From: Botrimarina mediterranea
Lineage (GTDB): Bacteria > Planctomycetota > Planctomycetia > Pirellulales > Lacipirellulaceae
Assembly (NCBI RefSeq): GCF_007753265.1
Contig: NZ_CP036349.1
Span: 4,993,363-5,057,362, forward strand
Length of the DNA stretch: 64,000 nt
Direction of reading: 5' to 3'
Shown: positions 53,727 through 61,816 of the stretch, piece by piece
How the letters are laid out: each line of letters begins with the position of its first letter
Numbering within the stretch: position 1 is the first letter of the stretch
Position numbers and translations under genes: made by a program
The notes under the pieces: generated by a model
What the model was told of the DNA's origin: nothing
Databases searched by the model: none
What the model saw: the letters and a program-made list of their open reading frames with translations, nothing else

Positions 53727-53748
53727 TGGGGCTACCGATTTATTTTTG

Positions 53749-53824
53749 TGGGAGGCGTCTCCAGACGCCGATTGCGGTCTCCATCCGGAAACGGCCTGGT
53801 GCGCGTAATCGTGGTCTGGAGACC
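53749..53824. repeat. Inverted repeat, family C, second copy
   Basis: ggcgtctccagacgcc (53755-53770 region) then gattgcggtctcc; the complementary half ctggtgcgcgtaatcgtggt and gtctggagac ends near 53824. Related to 32711-32774. Confidence 0.65.
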
Positions 53825-53936
53825 CATCCCTCAGTAAAGGCGCCTATCGGAAGGTGAGTCCCTCGTTGGTGAATCAGCTAACCCCCACCCTGTCGCCACG
53901 CTTGCCCGCCGCGGCGCGGTAGGGACTAATTGCAGC

Positions 53937-54488
53937 ATGATCTACCCCGAGAAGAGCGGTGAGCGCCTCCATGACATGCTCGGGCTCGCACAGGCGTTCT
54001 TCGAGCCGCTAGCGGAACTCGGGTCGATCACGCCGGTGGGCGAGTCCGACCTGCCGGGCGACTACCTGACGCTGCTGGCCCACTCGGGGCACATGACAAT
54101 CACGCTCGAGGCCTGGCACGAGTCGCTCGTCAACGTCCATGTCGAGGGCGAGGTCCGAGAGCCCGACCGCTACGCCCGCCACAGCCTGCTATCACGGCAG
54201 TCGGACGGGCGGGTGGTGCAGTCGGGGATCATGCGGATCGACCTGACGGGGCTGCCCGCCGAGGTCCGGCGCCAGATCGAGGTGGGCGAAACGCCGCTGG
54301 GGCGTATCCTGATAAGGGCGGAGTTGCTCCGCGAAGTCGAGCTGCTAGCCCTCTGGCGCATTGCCGCCGGCCCGCGGCTCGCCCGCGAACTGGACCTCCC
54401 CCAGGGAACCATCGTCCACGGCCGCAGCGCCCGGATCCTGGTCGAAGGCCGCCCGGCTGTCGAACTCCTCGAAATCGTCCGACCGTAA
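53937..54488 (+). CDS. Chorismate-lyase-like (UbiC/DUF98 fold) protein
   Basis: A 183-residue cytoplasmic protein. The pattern SGHMTITLEAWHESLVNVHV, DRYARHSLLSRQSDGRVVQ and VGETPLGRILI...LLREVELLALW resembles the chorismate pyruvate-lyase/UbiC-like superfamily, where an Arg, a 'PLG' turn and a C-terminal Glu build the active site. I am moderately sure of the fold but not of the reaction. It lies 100 bp upstream of an FAD oxidoreductase gene in the same direction, separated only by an inverted repeat, so the two may be in one pathway. Confidence 0.5.
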   Translation: MIYPEKSGERLHDMLGLAQAFFEPLAELGSITPVGESDLPGDYLTLLAHSGHMTITLEAWHESLVNVHVEGEVREPDRYARHSLLSRQSDGRVVQSGIMRIDLTGLPAEVRRQIEVGETPLGRILIRAELLREVELLALWRIAAGPRLARELDLPQGTIVHGRSARILVEGRPAVELLEIVRP

Positions 54489-54491
54489 AGT

Positions 54492-54581
54492 ATTCACCAC
54501 GAAGGAACAAAGGAACGAAGGAAGACAGAAGTAGTAGCTCGTTTTGTCGATCGAAACTTTGTTCCTTCGTTCCTTTGTGGT
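54492..54581. repeat. Inverted repeat, family K
   Basis: caccacgaaggaacaaagga (from 54493) and tccttcgttcctttgtggtt (to 54580), separated by about 33 bp. Confidence 0.9.
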
Positions 54582-54590
54582 TCAAAATCT

Positions 54591-55877
54591 ATGAGCCCAA
54601 AATCCGACTCTTACGATTGTGTTGTTCTTGGCGGCGGGCCGGCGGGTTGTACGGCGGCGGGGCTGGTCGCTAAGGAGGGGTTCTCAACCCTGCTGGTGGA
54701 GCGTGAGCGGATGCCGCGCCATCACGTTGGCGAGTCGCTCATGCCGGAGACCTATTGGACGTTTGAGAAGCTCGGCGTGCTCGACAAGCTGACCGCCAGC
54801 CGCTGCGCGAAGAAGGTGGGCGTGCAGTTCGTCAACTCGACCGGCCACGAGTCGAAGCCGTTCTTCTTCCGCAACCACTACGACCACGCCTCGAGCGAGA
54901 CCTGGCACGTCGAGCGGCCCGAGTTCGATCAGATGCTGTTCGACAACGCGACGGAGCTCGGCGCCGAGTGCCACGACCAGACGCGGGTGCTCGAGGTCTT
55001 GTTCGATGGCGATGACGCCGCGACGGCGCGGGCGACCGGCGTGCGGCTGCGCACCGCCGACGGCGAGCGGACGATCACCAGCCGCGTCGTCATCGACGCG
55101 ACGGGGCAGTCGTCGCTGATCGCCAACCGCTTCGCGCTGAAGGAGATGAACGGCCATCTGCGCAAGGCGGCGATCTGGCGGCACTACCGCGGCGCCAAGC
55201 GCGACGAGTCGGGCGGCGGCGTCAAGACGCTCATCATGCACACGCAAGACGAGAAGTGCTGGTTCTGGTACATCCCCCAGTCGAACGACATCGTCAGCGT
55301 CGGCGTGGTCGGCGACAACGACTACCTACTGAAGGGCCGCGGCGCCCCCAACGACGTGCTGAACCAAGAGATCGCCAACTGCCCCGTGCTGGGCGGCTAC
55401 CTGGAAGGCTCCGAAGCGCTCGACGACCTCGCCGTCGCCAAGGAGTTCTCTTACACGACCAAGCAAGCCGCCGGCGCCGGTTGGGTGCTAGTGGGCGACG
55501 CCTGGGGCTTCATCGACCCGGTCTACTCGTCGGGCGTTTACTTCGCGATGAAGTCGGCCGACATGGCGAGCGAGTGTGTCGTCGATGCCCTGCAAAGCGG
55601 CGACCTCTCGGCCGAACGCCTCGGCGCTTGGGCGCCGACCTTCGCCGAGGGAACCAAGTGGGTCCGCAAGCTGGTGAACTCGTTCTACTCGGGCAACTTC
55701 CGCGTCGGCAAGTTCGTACAAGAGTACCCGCACCACGCCGGCCCGCTGACCGACCTCTTGGTAGGCAAGATGTTCAGCCCCGACATGCCCGCCCTCTTCG
55801 CCGACCTCGACCCGTGGCTCGAGAAGATGGCGTCCGCGCCGCGCACCGGCGACGAGCCAATTATGGCGCTCGGCTGA
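54591..55877 (+). CDS. FAD-dependent oxidoreductase (halogenase / geranylgeranyl-reductase-like)
   Basis: A 428-residue flavoprotein of the PHBH-like superfamily. The FAD-binding Rossmann motif is VVLGGGPAGCTAAGLVA (about 11); RHHVGESLMPETY and GDAWGFIDPVYSSGVYFAMK are typical of tryptophan-halogenase-like and prenyl-reductase-like enzymes. The halogenase WxWxIP motif appears as WFWYIPQSN, so true halogenation is uncertain. No signal peptide. The last 68 bases (55806-55873) are duplicated at 58610-58677, downstream of three PEP-CTERM genes. The preceding gene is chorismate-lyase-like, which hints at an aromatic substrate. Confidence 0.82.
   Translation: MSPKSDSYDCVVLGGGPAGCTAAGLVAKEGFSTLLVERERMPRHHVGESLMPETYWTFEKLGVLDKLTASRCAKKVGVQFVNSTGHESKPFFFRNHYDHASSETWHVERPEFDQMLFDNATELGAECHDQTRVLEVLFDGDDAATARATGVRLRTADGERTITSRVVIDATGQSSLIANRFALKEMNGHLRKAAIWRHYRGAKRDESGGGVKTLIMHTQDEKCWFWYIPQSNDIVSVGVVGDNDYLLKGRGAPNDVLNQEIANCPVLGGYLEGSEALDDLAVAKEFSYTTKQAAGAGWVLVGDAWGFIDPVYSSGVYFAMKSADMASECVVDALQSGDLSAERLGAWAPTFAEGTKWVRKLVNSFYSGNFRVGKFVQEYPHHAGPLTDLLVGKMFSPDMPALFADLDPWLEKMASAPRTGDEPIMALG
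55806..55873 (+). repeat. 68-bp direct repeat, left copy (3' end of the oxidoreductase gene)
   Basis: Matches 58610-58677 at 66 of 68 positions in the same orientation. The left copy is the coding 3' end of the oxidoreductase gene. Confidence 0.92.
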
Positions 55878-55946
55878 AAACGATTGCCAGCCCAACTACA
55901 ATGGAGTACGGTACTTTGCGAACCTCACTCTCAGCGGAGTTTCTCC

Positions 55947-56921
55947 ATGCGCCTTCATTCGCAGATTGCCGCGGTCATAGTGTTCGTTGGTTTGTACGCA
56001 TTCGGCGCCTCAGCCTCCGCTACTTTGAAAGTCTACTATGACCCGCTTACGGGTAACGTATCGCTCGATACCGCCGAGACTCGCACAGGTGGCATCCACA
56101 CCTACGGCTTTGGGCTGAATCCCCATCAAACCGACATTCGGTTCAATAGCGAAAATCAAGTTCGCCTTTCGAACTCGACGCTCTACACGACTGAATCGCT
56201 GGTTCTATCGGACGCTTCGCTATCCACGGACATCCGCGGACTGGTGACCATAGGCAACGTGCTGCCAACCGGAATTGGCTCTGAGACTTGGCAAGACCTC
56301 TTCAGTGTGAAGAGGACGACCTTTAGCCTCGGCGATATCGCCTTGGGCGGCGTTACTTATGTAGATGCCATCGGAACGGGAACCCCGGCGCTCGCACCCG
56401 AGTTTATCTACGGGCACCCCGGCCGTGAGTTCGATAACCGCTGGGACCTCTTCGACCCCGATATGGTGCAGTGGGCATCTGCTGCAAAGCTGGTTTATCG
56501 TCCCTGGAGCGGAGAGGTCGTGCTAGATACGACTGGTCCCAGCGGCGGCTATATCGCGAGCTTTCTGCTCCGTTCTTCTGCAGGCCTCTTCGACCCGGAG
56601 GAGTACACGACACCCACCGACGGCCTCTCTCTGCCCAACGCGTCGTCAATCGGCCTCATCGCGGACGCCATCTATCCCGGTCGCTATAGCCTGGGCGACA
56701 TACTCCCGACGAACCTCTCTGAACCTGAATTGCTGTCGACGTTTACCGAAGCTACTTTCATCGCACGTGCGGGGTTCAAGCGGGGAAGCTTCGACTTCGA
56801 ATCCGATGGCTTACCGTTTCATTTTGTTGTCGCGTCAATTCCTGAGCCTACGAGCGCTGCTCTCCTGACGATTGTCGTATTGGGAGCCGCCACGGCGTCT
56901 CTGAAACCTGGGAAACACTAG
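55947..56921 (+). CDS. PEP-CTERM exported protein, large
   Basis: A 324-residue secreted protein. Signal peptide MRLHSQIAAVIVFVGLYAFG with cleavage near ASASA. The C terminus has the sorting signal: IPEPTSAALLTIVVLGAATA followed by a short basic end (KPGKH). PEP-CTERM proteins are sorted by exosortase and displayed or released with exopolysaccharide. Two internal segments are alike: 'LKVYYDPLTGNVSLDT' and 'LVYRPWSGEVVLDT', so the mature part may contain two repeats of one beta domain. The ATG at 55947 has ggag seven bases upstream. It is the first gene of a three-gene PEP-CTERM block bounded by the 68-bp repeat. Confidence 0.8.
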   Translation: MRLHSQIAAVIVFVGLYAFGASASATLKVYYDPLTGNVSLDTAETRTGGIHTYGFGLNPHQTDIRFNSENQVRLSNSTLYTTESLVLSDASLSTDIRGLVTIGNVLPTGIGSETWQDLFSVKRTTFSLGDIALGGVTYVDAIGTGTPALAPEFIYGHPGREFDNRWDLFDPDMVQWASAAKLVYRPWSGEVVLDTTGPSGGYIASFLLRSSAGLFDPEEYTTPTDGLSLPNASSIGLIADAIYPGRYSLGDILPTNLSEPELLSTFTEATFIARAGFKRGSFDFESDGLPFHFVVASIPEPTSAALLTIVVLGAATASLKPGKH

Positions 56922-57133
56922 TTCTCGTTGGTAGTGTAGGGCGAAAGCATTGTAGTGTAAGCCGAAACAAGCGCAGAGCGGATCCGGCGCGGCGCCATGG
57001 ATAGCGCCAAACGGACCGTGGCTTGAGAAATGGCGTCCTCGCCGTGGGCCTACAACGAGCCGATGATGACGTTGGGGAGAACTGGTGGGTAGGATGCAGG
57101 GTGTTGAAACTCCTCTAGCTTCGGAGCTTGCCC

Positions 57134-57820
57134 ATGCGACTGGCCATCCTTCTTGCGCTGGTATTAACTGCTGCCCAGGCAGGCGCCGCGACAGTCGTCA
57201 TACCCGATTCGGTTGACTTCTACACGGATGGACAAGCCCAGATCGGTAGCCATCAATTAGCGGTCTATCAAGAATCTACCCTGAACGACCATACCTCCTT
57301 CTTCTTCGACAGCGAGTTCGATCCACTTACTTCAATTCCTGTTCTCAAGAATCTCGGCGTCAACCTCGACGAAGGGTCTGATTGGTATCTCGTTCGCAAA
57401 GGGGATTCTTTTACGCCTCAAGCCATTGCGAGCGGCACTTTTCTTCGGCTAGTAGGGCCGGGCCCCACTTCTATCACAAGCGCCACCATTGATCCGAGTT
57501 ACTGGTCCAACTGGCCTATCCCCGGAGTTGACCCTTTTCCACTCCAGAACTGGCAAACCAGCTTCTATCTCGGCTTTGCAACTTCTCTGGGCTTCGAGGA
57601 CTTCCCAGAACGCGATATCTACGGCTGGGTAGAGTTACAGTTTTACCCCTATCCCTTTCCGTCATTGCCGCCCAACCGACTGCGATTGCTTGGCAGCGCC
57701 ACCGCCTTTGACTCAGGCGGGATCGTCATCGGCTCTCTGCAAGCAGTTCCAGAACCATCGTCTCTGCTGATTGCCGCGATGGGACTGCTGGCCTGCGGTT
57801 GCCGGCGACGAACGGCGTAA
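57134..57820 (+). CDS. PEP-CTERM exported protein, paralogue 1
   Basis: A 228-residue secreted protein with signal peptide MRLAILLALVLTAAQAGAA and C-terminal signal VPEPSSLLIAAMGLLACGCRR. The mature part contains NLDEGSDWYLVRKGD and a C-terminal YGWVELQ strand, both conserved in the next gene; the two are tandem paralogues. Function unknown; probably an exosortase substrate. The ATG at 57134 has ggag seven bases upstream. The 5' flank contains 'actggtgggtaggatg', also duplicated before the next gene. Confidence 0.82.
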   Translation: MRLAILLALVLTAAQAGAATVVIPDSVDFYTDGQAQIGSHQLAVYQESTLNDHTSFFFDSEFDPLTSIPVLKNLGVNLDEGSDWYLVRKGDSFTPQAIASGTFLRLVGPGPTSITSATIDPSYWSNWPIPGVDPFPLQNWQTSFYLGFATSLGFEDFPERDIYGWVELQFYPYPFPSLPPNRLRLLGSATAFDSGGIVIGSLQAVPEPSSLLIAAMGLLACGCRRRTA

Positions 57821-57948
57821 CCACCCAATAGGCTTGCTTGAGCAGCAGGCGATTGTTCCACGGAACGACGATGAGCCGACGATGGCATGGGGCTGAGATG
57901 GTGGGTAGTATGATGGCGGCAGAATCTCTCATCCCTCGGAACGCACCG

Positions 57949-58593
57949 ATGCGCCTGGCCATCCTATCGATTGCAATCGTCCTTGCCGGGCAGGCGTATG
58001 CGGCGCCGGTTGTGACAGCCGACACCGTTGAGTTGAATTTTGATACTTTCCCCGTACGTGATGTTCAACTCACCGTAAAGCAAACACTAGCGGGCGACTT
58101 TACTTCGTTTTGGTTCGATCTTGATGTGCAGACACATCCCGGGACCTACGATATCGCGATAAGCAACTTCACCGTCAATCTCGACGAAGGGTCCGATTGG
58201 TATCTTGTCAGGGAAGGAGATATCTTCACCAATGCAGCGATTGACGATTGGGCGTTCGTTGGGTTTGGTGGGGCTACTCAGCTGATTGACTTCAGCTACC
58301 ACTCTGGATCGTCACTCTCAAGCCCCAGCTTCTACTTGGCCTTTGCGACTTCGGAGCCGGGCACTTTCCTTCCTCGCAATGTGTTCGGCTGGGTGCATCT
58401 GCGGATGCCAACAATTTCCACCGGACCATCGCCTTTCTTTCCTCCTCTAACGGTAGAGATATTGGAAAGCGCTACGGCATACGGCTCGTCCGGCGTCATC
58501 GTCGGCTCGCTGCAAGCAGTTCCGGAACCATCGTCTCTGCTGGTCGGCGCTATGGGACTGCTAGGCTGCGGTTGCTGGCGTCGGGCGGCGTAG
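57949..58593 (+). CDS. PEP-CTERM exported protein, paralogue 2
   Basis: A 214-residue secreted protein, tandem paralogue of the gene before it: signal peptide MRLAILSIAIVLAGQAYAA, shared core NLDEGSDWYLVREGD and GWVHLR, shared end GSLQAVPEPSSLLVGAMGLL followed by CGCWRRAA. The upstream frame, open to 57838, is not conserved; the ATG at 57949 matches the paralogue's start exactly. It ends 16 bases before the right copy of the 68-bp repeat. Confidence 0.82.
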   Translation: MRLAILSIAIVLAGQAYAAPVVTADTVELNFDTFPVRDVQLTVKQTLAGDFTSFWFDLDVQTHPGTYDIAISNFTVNLDEGSDWYLVREGDIFTNAAIDDWAFVGFGGATQLIDFSYHSGSSLSSPSFYLAFATSEPGTFLPRNVFGWVHLRMPTISTGPSPFFPPLTVEILESATAYGSSGVIVGSLQAVPEPSSLLVGAMGLLGCGCWRRAA

Positions 58594-58609
58594 CGATCCA
58601 CTAAGCACG

Positions 58610-58677
58610 CTCGACCCCTGGCTCGAGAAGATGGCGTCCGCGCCGCGCACCGGCGACGAGCCAATGATGGCGCTCGG
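58610..58677 (+). repeat. 68-bp direct repeat, right copy
   Basis: Duplicate of 55806-55873 with two mismatches, one of them synonymous in the oxidoreductase frame. The frame is kept and ends GGG TAG at 58676-58681, so the copy preserves a usable gene end with its own stop codon. Confidence 0.92.
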
Positions 58678-58684
58678 GTAGGAT

Positions 58685-58791
58685 TAAGAATGGGACGCGG
58701 ATGGACGCGGATTATTCGGATGATCGCGGATAGACTAGAAATCATCGGCGTTCATCCCTTTGATCCGCGTTCATCCGCGTCCCATTCTTTC
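58685..58791. repeat. Inverted repeat, family L
   Basis: aagaatgggacgcggatgga (from 58686) and tcatccgcgtcccattcttt (to 58790), with a second smaller complementarity (gatgatcgcgg...) inside. It ends six bases before the hydrolase start. Confidence 0.9.
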
Positions 58792-58796
58792 TTTGC

Positions 58797-59588
58797 ATGC
58801 CCGCGCCCGCACTGATCGCCGTTGATTCTGAGCAGACGAGCGCTTCGCGGGTCAACATCTTTGTGCATGGCTATCGCTCGATGGCTTCGCCCGCCGAGGT
58901 CGAGGCGGCGCGGTTGCGAGTGCAACGCACCGGGGTTACGGGGGCGAGTTACCTGTTCCGCTGGATGGCGGGGAGCTGGGGCGATTCGGCGACCTTCACG
59001 GGACTGCGCGCCGCGGCCAAGGCTGGGCGGATCCGTTACGCGTTGTCGCCGATGTCACTGCTAATCGACGCGGGAGTCATTGGCCTCCACGAGGTGGCGC
59101 AGTTCAAAAGGATGGAGCGCCGCGCCGAGCAAGTCGGCCGTGAGCTGCCGTCGCTGATCGCTGAGATCGCCGAAGGCCGGCCGGTGAACTTGATCGGGCA
59201 CTCGCTCGGCGCGCGGGTCGTGCACCAGACGCTCCGCGGAGCGCACGCGGCCGACCTGACCATTAGCGACGTCGTGCTGCTCGCCGGCGCCGCGGACCTC
59301 GACGCGGCCGACTGGGAGCAGTGCGTCCGCGGCATCCACGGCACGCTCTACAACCTCTACTCGCCGCGCGACCGCATCCTGCGGATGACGCCCGACCTGC
59401 GGCGGCGGATCGGCTGCCGCCCGCTGCCGGACGTCGTCGTCGACGGCGTGTCGAAGGTCGTCAACCATGCGTCGGCGGACGTGTCGCACGTCGCGCACTG
59501 GACGCAACTCGCCGAGCTGTTGCCGAAAGTGTGGACGGCATGCCAAGCAACGCCGGAGACCGAGGCGACGCCGGCCGTCGAGCCGTGA
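58797..59588 (+). CDS. Alpha/beta hydrolase (DUF726/DUF900-like)
   Basis: A 263-residue cytoplasmic hydrolase. VNIFVHGYRSM supplies the oxyanion-hole HG motif, NLIGHSLGARVVHQTL the nucleophile elbow with Ser in GHSLG, and the C-terminal VNHASADVSHVAHW a candidate catalytic His; the acid is probably in LYNLYSPRDRILR. The arrangement resembles DUF726/DUF900 proteins, some of which are lipase-like. Substrate unknown. It begins right after an inverted repeat, with no clear ribosome-binding site. Confidence 0.78.
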   Translation: MPAPALIAVDSEQTSASRVNIFVHGYRSMASPAEVEAARLRVQRTGVTGASYLFRWMAGSWGDSATFTGLRAAAKAGRIRYALSPMSLLIDAGVIGLHEVAQFKRMERRAEQVGRELPSLIAEIAEGRPVNLIGHSLGARVVHQTLRGAHAADLTISDVVLLAGAADLDAADWEQCVRGIHGTLYNLYSPRDRILRMTPDLRRRIGCRPLPDVVVDGVSKVVNHASADVSHVAHWTQLAELLPKVWTACQATPETEATPAVEP

Positions 59589-59783
59589 GCCGTTCCTGCG
59601 GGAGTTGTGTCGACACCCCCCTGACGATGGGGTCACCCAGGAGGCTCCAGGACGCCATTTACGGCGTCGGAGGCGGGGACCCGCCTAAACCCCTAGCGAG
59701 GCGTCGAAACGCCCGTATGGGCCCTCTGTGGCCTTCTAAACGCATGTCCATGGGCACGGCCCGTCCTACTCCAGGCGCCAACG

Positions 59784-59824
59784 AAAAAAACCGCCCCGGG
59801 CCTGATGGCGCCGGGGCGGCTTTT
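59784..59824 (-). terminator. Terminator of the second cold-shock gene
   Basis: Stem ccgccccgg/ccggggcgg (59791-59799, 59811-59819). On the minus strand it is followed by seven T. It lies 30 bases after the csp stop codon. The rest of the 59589-59853 gap shows nothing. Confidence 0.88.
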
Positions 59825-59853
59825 CGATTGGTGTGCGTTACTGCGTCCGGTTC

Positions 59854-60051
59854 CTAGAGAACGCGAACGTGCTCCGCGCGAGGACCCTTCGGGCCTTGAC
59901 CCGATTCGTAGGAAACCCGCTGTCCTTCGCGGAGGTCGTCGTAGGCCACGCCTTCCACATTCGAGTGGTGGAAGAAAATGTCCTTGCCCGAGCCGGTGTC
60001 GATGAAACCGAAACCCTTGTCAGTCAGCCGCTTGATCGTGCCTTCAGCCAT
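59854..60051 (-). CDS. Cold-shock domain protein
   Basis: A 65-residue CspA-type nucleic-acid chaperone: MAEGTIKRLTDKGFGFID, RNP2 DIFFHHSN, and the end QGPKGPRAEHVRVL. Start is the ATG at 60051; the upstream frame (to 60123) probably belongs to the long 5' untranslated region usual for csp genes. About 55% similar to the protein at 41.7 kb by eye. Terminator present. Confidence 0.95.
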   Translation of the reverse strand: MAEGTIKRLTDKGFGFIDTGSGKDIFFHHSNVEGVAYDDLREGQRVSYESGQGPKGPRAEHVRVL

Positions 60052-60235
60052 TACAGTTCTCAGAACTAAAAAGATTGCGACGAACGAAATCTGGGCGCCA
60101 ATGCCCGGTGTTGCGTCGCACAAGACTCTGAGAGTAGCGACTTCTGACGAGAATGGGAGAAATATTTGGAAGGATTTACGAGATTCACGCCCCCTCAGGC
60201 GGGCCTAGCCATTCACCAGAGGGGGTAGCGCCGGA

Positions 60236-61753
60236 TTAATTGGCGTCACCGATACCACTGCCAGCCCCGGCGCCGGTCCCTGCCCCAGCTCCGGCGCCTG
60301 CCCCAGCTCCGGCGCCTGCCCCCGTGCCGGCGCCAGCGCCGGCGGCCCCCCCGCTACCGACTCCCTGCGGCGTGTTGAGCCCCGAGTTCCCGAGACCGGG
60401 ATTATTCAGTCCCGGGTTGTTGAGACCGCGGTTATTGAGGCCTGGATTCCGTAGTCCAGGATTCGCGGGCATGTTCCGGTTCGCGCCGGGAGCCGAACGG
60501 GCGAACTCCGACATGAGCTGATTGCGCTGGATCCCCAGCAGGTTTTGGCGCTGCATCGGCGTCAGCGCGCCGGACTGCGCGGCTCGTTGCAGGCTCTGCA
60601 TCTGCTCGGGGGAGTAGCGCGTCGGGTCGGCGTTTTGGGTTGTGTTGGCGAACTGCGAGAGTTGACGCAGAGCGGCGAACCGTCGGGTTTGGGCCGCGGT
60701 CATGCGGCCGCCAGCCGCTTGCATCGCCTGAAGCCGCTGCATCTCGGCCCCGAGCTGACGGGCCCTCTGGACTTGCTGGGCGCGAGCCCCTTGTTCAGCG
60801 GGGTTCGATTGCTGCATCCCGGGGGTCGGCTGACCGTCACCGATGCCGGTTCCAGGCGTCGCCGTGCCGTCCATTTCGCCCGTACCGATGCCAGACTCCG
60901 GGACCTGCGCGCCGGTGTCGGTCGCCGTTGAGCCGTCGAAGGCGTCGACCGGCTGGCCGTCGGCCCCGGGGCGTTGCCAGTTCGAGCCGCTAGAGGGCCC
61001 CGGCGAGACGGTCGTCGTCCCCGACGGGGGACCGCCCGCGACGCCGCCCACGCCGCCCCAACCAAAGCCGCCGCCAACAACGACCGTCGCCAGTTCACCG
61101 AAGCGACGCTGATCGCGGGCGGACAGATCTTCCTCTTTCGCTAACCGAGCGAGTTTCAGGTACTCTTCGATGTCGGCCGTGGACGGCATCGACTCCGTGG
61201 CGTACCTGTCCATCGTCGGTCCTGCGGGCTCCAGCTTCTCCTCAATCGCCTTCTCCGACTTCGACTGGAGTTTCCGTATGTCCTCGGGCGAACGCCCCGC
61301 CCCGGGGACTTCGAGCGTGTGTCGACGGTTGTCGCGAAGGATGGTGACGTTGAAGGCCTCGCCGTCGTAGGTCTCCGACGCCGTATCTCGGAGACTCTCG
61401 AAGAGTTTGTCATAGGGCACGTCTTTCATCTCGCCGACCGCGACGAGGTAGTCCCCTTCGCGGAAGCCGGCCTTCCAAGGGCGTGACTCGGGCTCGACCG
61501 CCTTGATGAGGACCCGGCCATCGTCGCTCTCCTCAAGTGACAGCCCGTAAATCGGCGCGGCGACGTCTTCCTCAACCGCCTGCGGATCAGCGTTATTCAC
61601 CACCGGCTCGTTGGCGGATTGGCGGGCGGGCGGGCGCTCTGGTTGCTGAGCGACCAAGGTCGATGCGGCGACAGCGACCGCCAACACGGCGGCAGCCATC
61701 AGCGAGGCCGGAAGAACTTCGTTGTTGGCCGGGTTATTGATCGAAGGGGACAT
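60236..61753 (-). CDS. Secreted PDZ-domain protein with low-complexity tail
   Basis: A 505-residue exported protein. The N-terminal hydrophobic segment (LMAAAVLAVAVAASTLVAQQ) is a signal peptide or anchor. Residues about 65-150 form a PDZ domain (IYGLSLEESDDGRVLIKAVE, then GFREGDYLVAVGEMK). No protease domain is present, so it is likely an adaptor. A Gly/Ser/Thr linker and a Gln/Met/Arg-rich helical region lead to NPGLNN-type pentapeptide repeats (about 435-465) and an alternating Gly-Ala tail of about 35 residues. The repetitive tail is prone to replication slippage and could be a wall- or polysaccharide-binding element. Confidence 0.75.
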   Translation of the reverse strand: MSPSINNPANNEVLPASLMAAAVLAVAVAASTLVAQQPERPPARQSANEPVVNNADPQAVEEDVAAPIYGLSLEESDDGRVLIKAVEPESRPWKAGFREGDYLVAVGEMKDVPYDKLFESLRDTASETYDGEAFNVTILRDNRRHTLEVPGAGRSPEDIRKLQSKSEKAIEEKLEPAGPTMDRYATESMPSTADIEEYLKLARLAKEEDLSARDQRRFGELATVVVGGGFGWGGVGGVAGGPPSGTTTVSPGPSSGSNWQRPGADGQPVDAFDGSTATDTGAQVPESGIGTGEMDGTATPGTGIGDGQPTPGMQQSNPAEQGARAQQVQRARQLGAEMQRLQAMQAAGGRMTAAQTRRFAALRQLSQFANTTQNADPTRYSPEQMQSLQRAAQSGALTPMQRQNLLGIQRNQLMSEFARSAPGANRNMPANPGLRNPGLNNRGLNNPGLNNPGLGNSGLNTPQGVGSGGAAGAGAGTGAGAGAGAGAGAGAGTGAGAGSGIGDAN

Positions 61754-61816
61754 CGGGGCTGCTCCGGTAGGGACGAGGGCACTACCTCGACCGAAAGCAA
61801 CCGCCGTGCCGGTTTG

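Noticed and set aside
60240-60521. 93-codon plus-strand frame of Pro-Ala repeats
   Set aside because: It is the complement of the Gly-Ala and NPGLNN repeats at the end of the PDZ protein gene.
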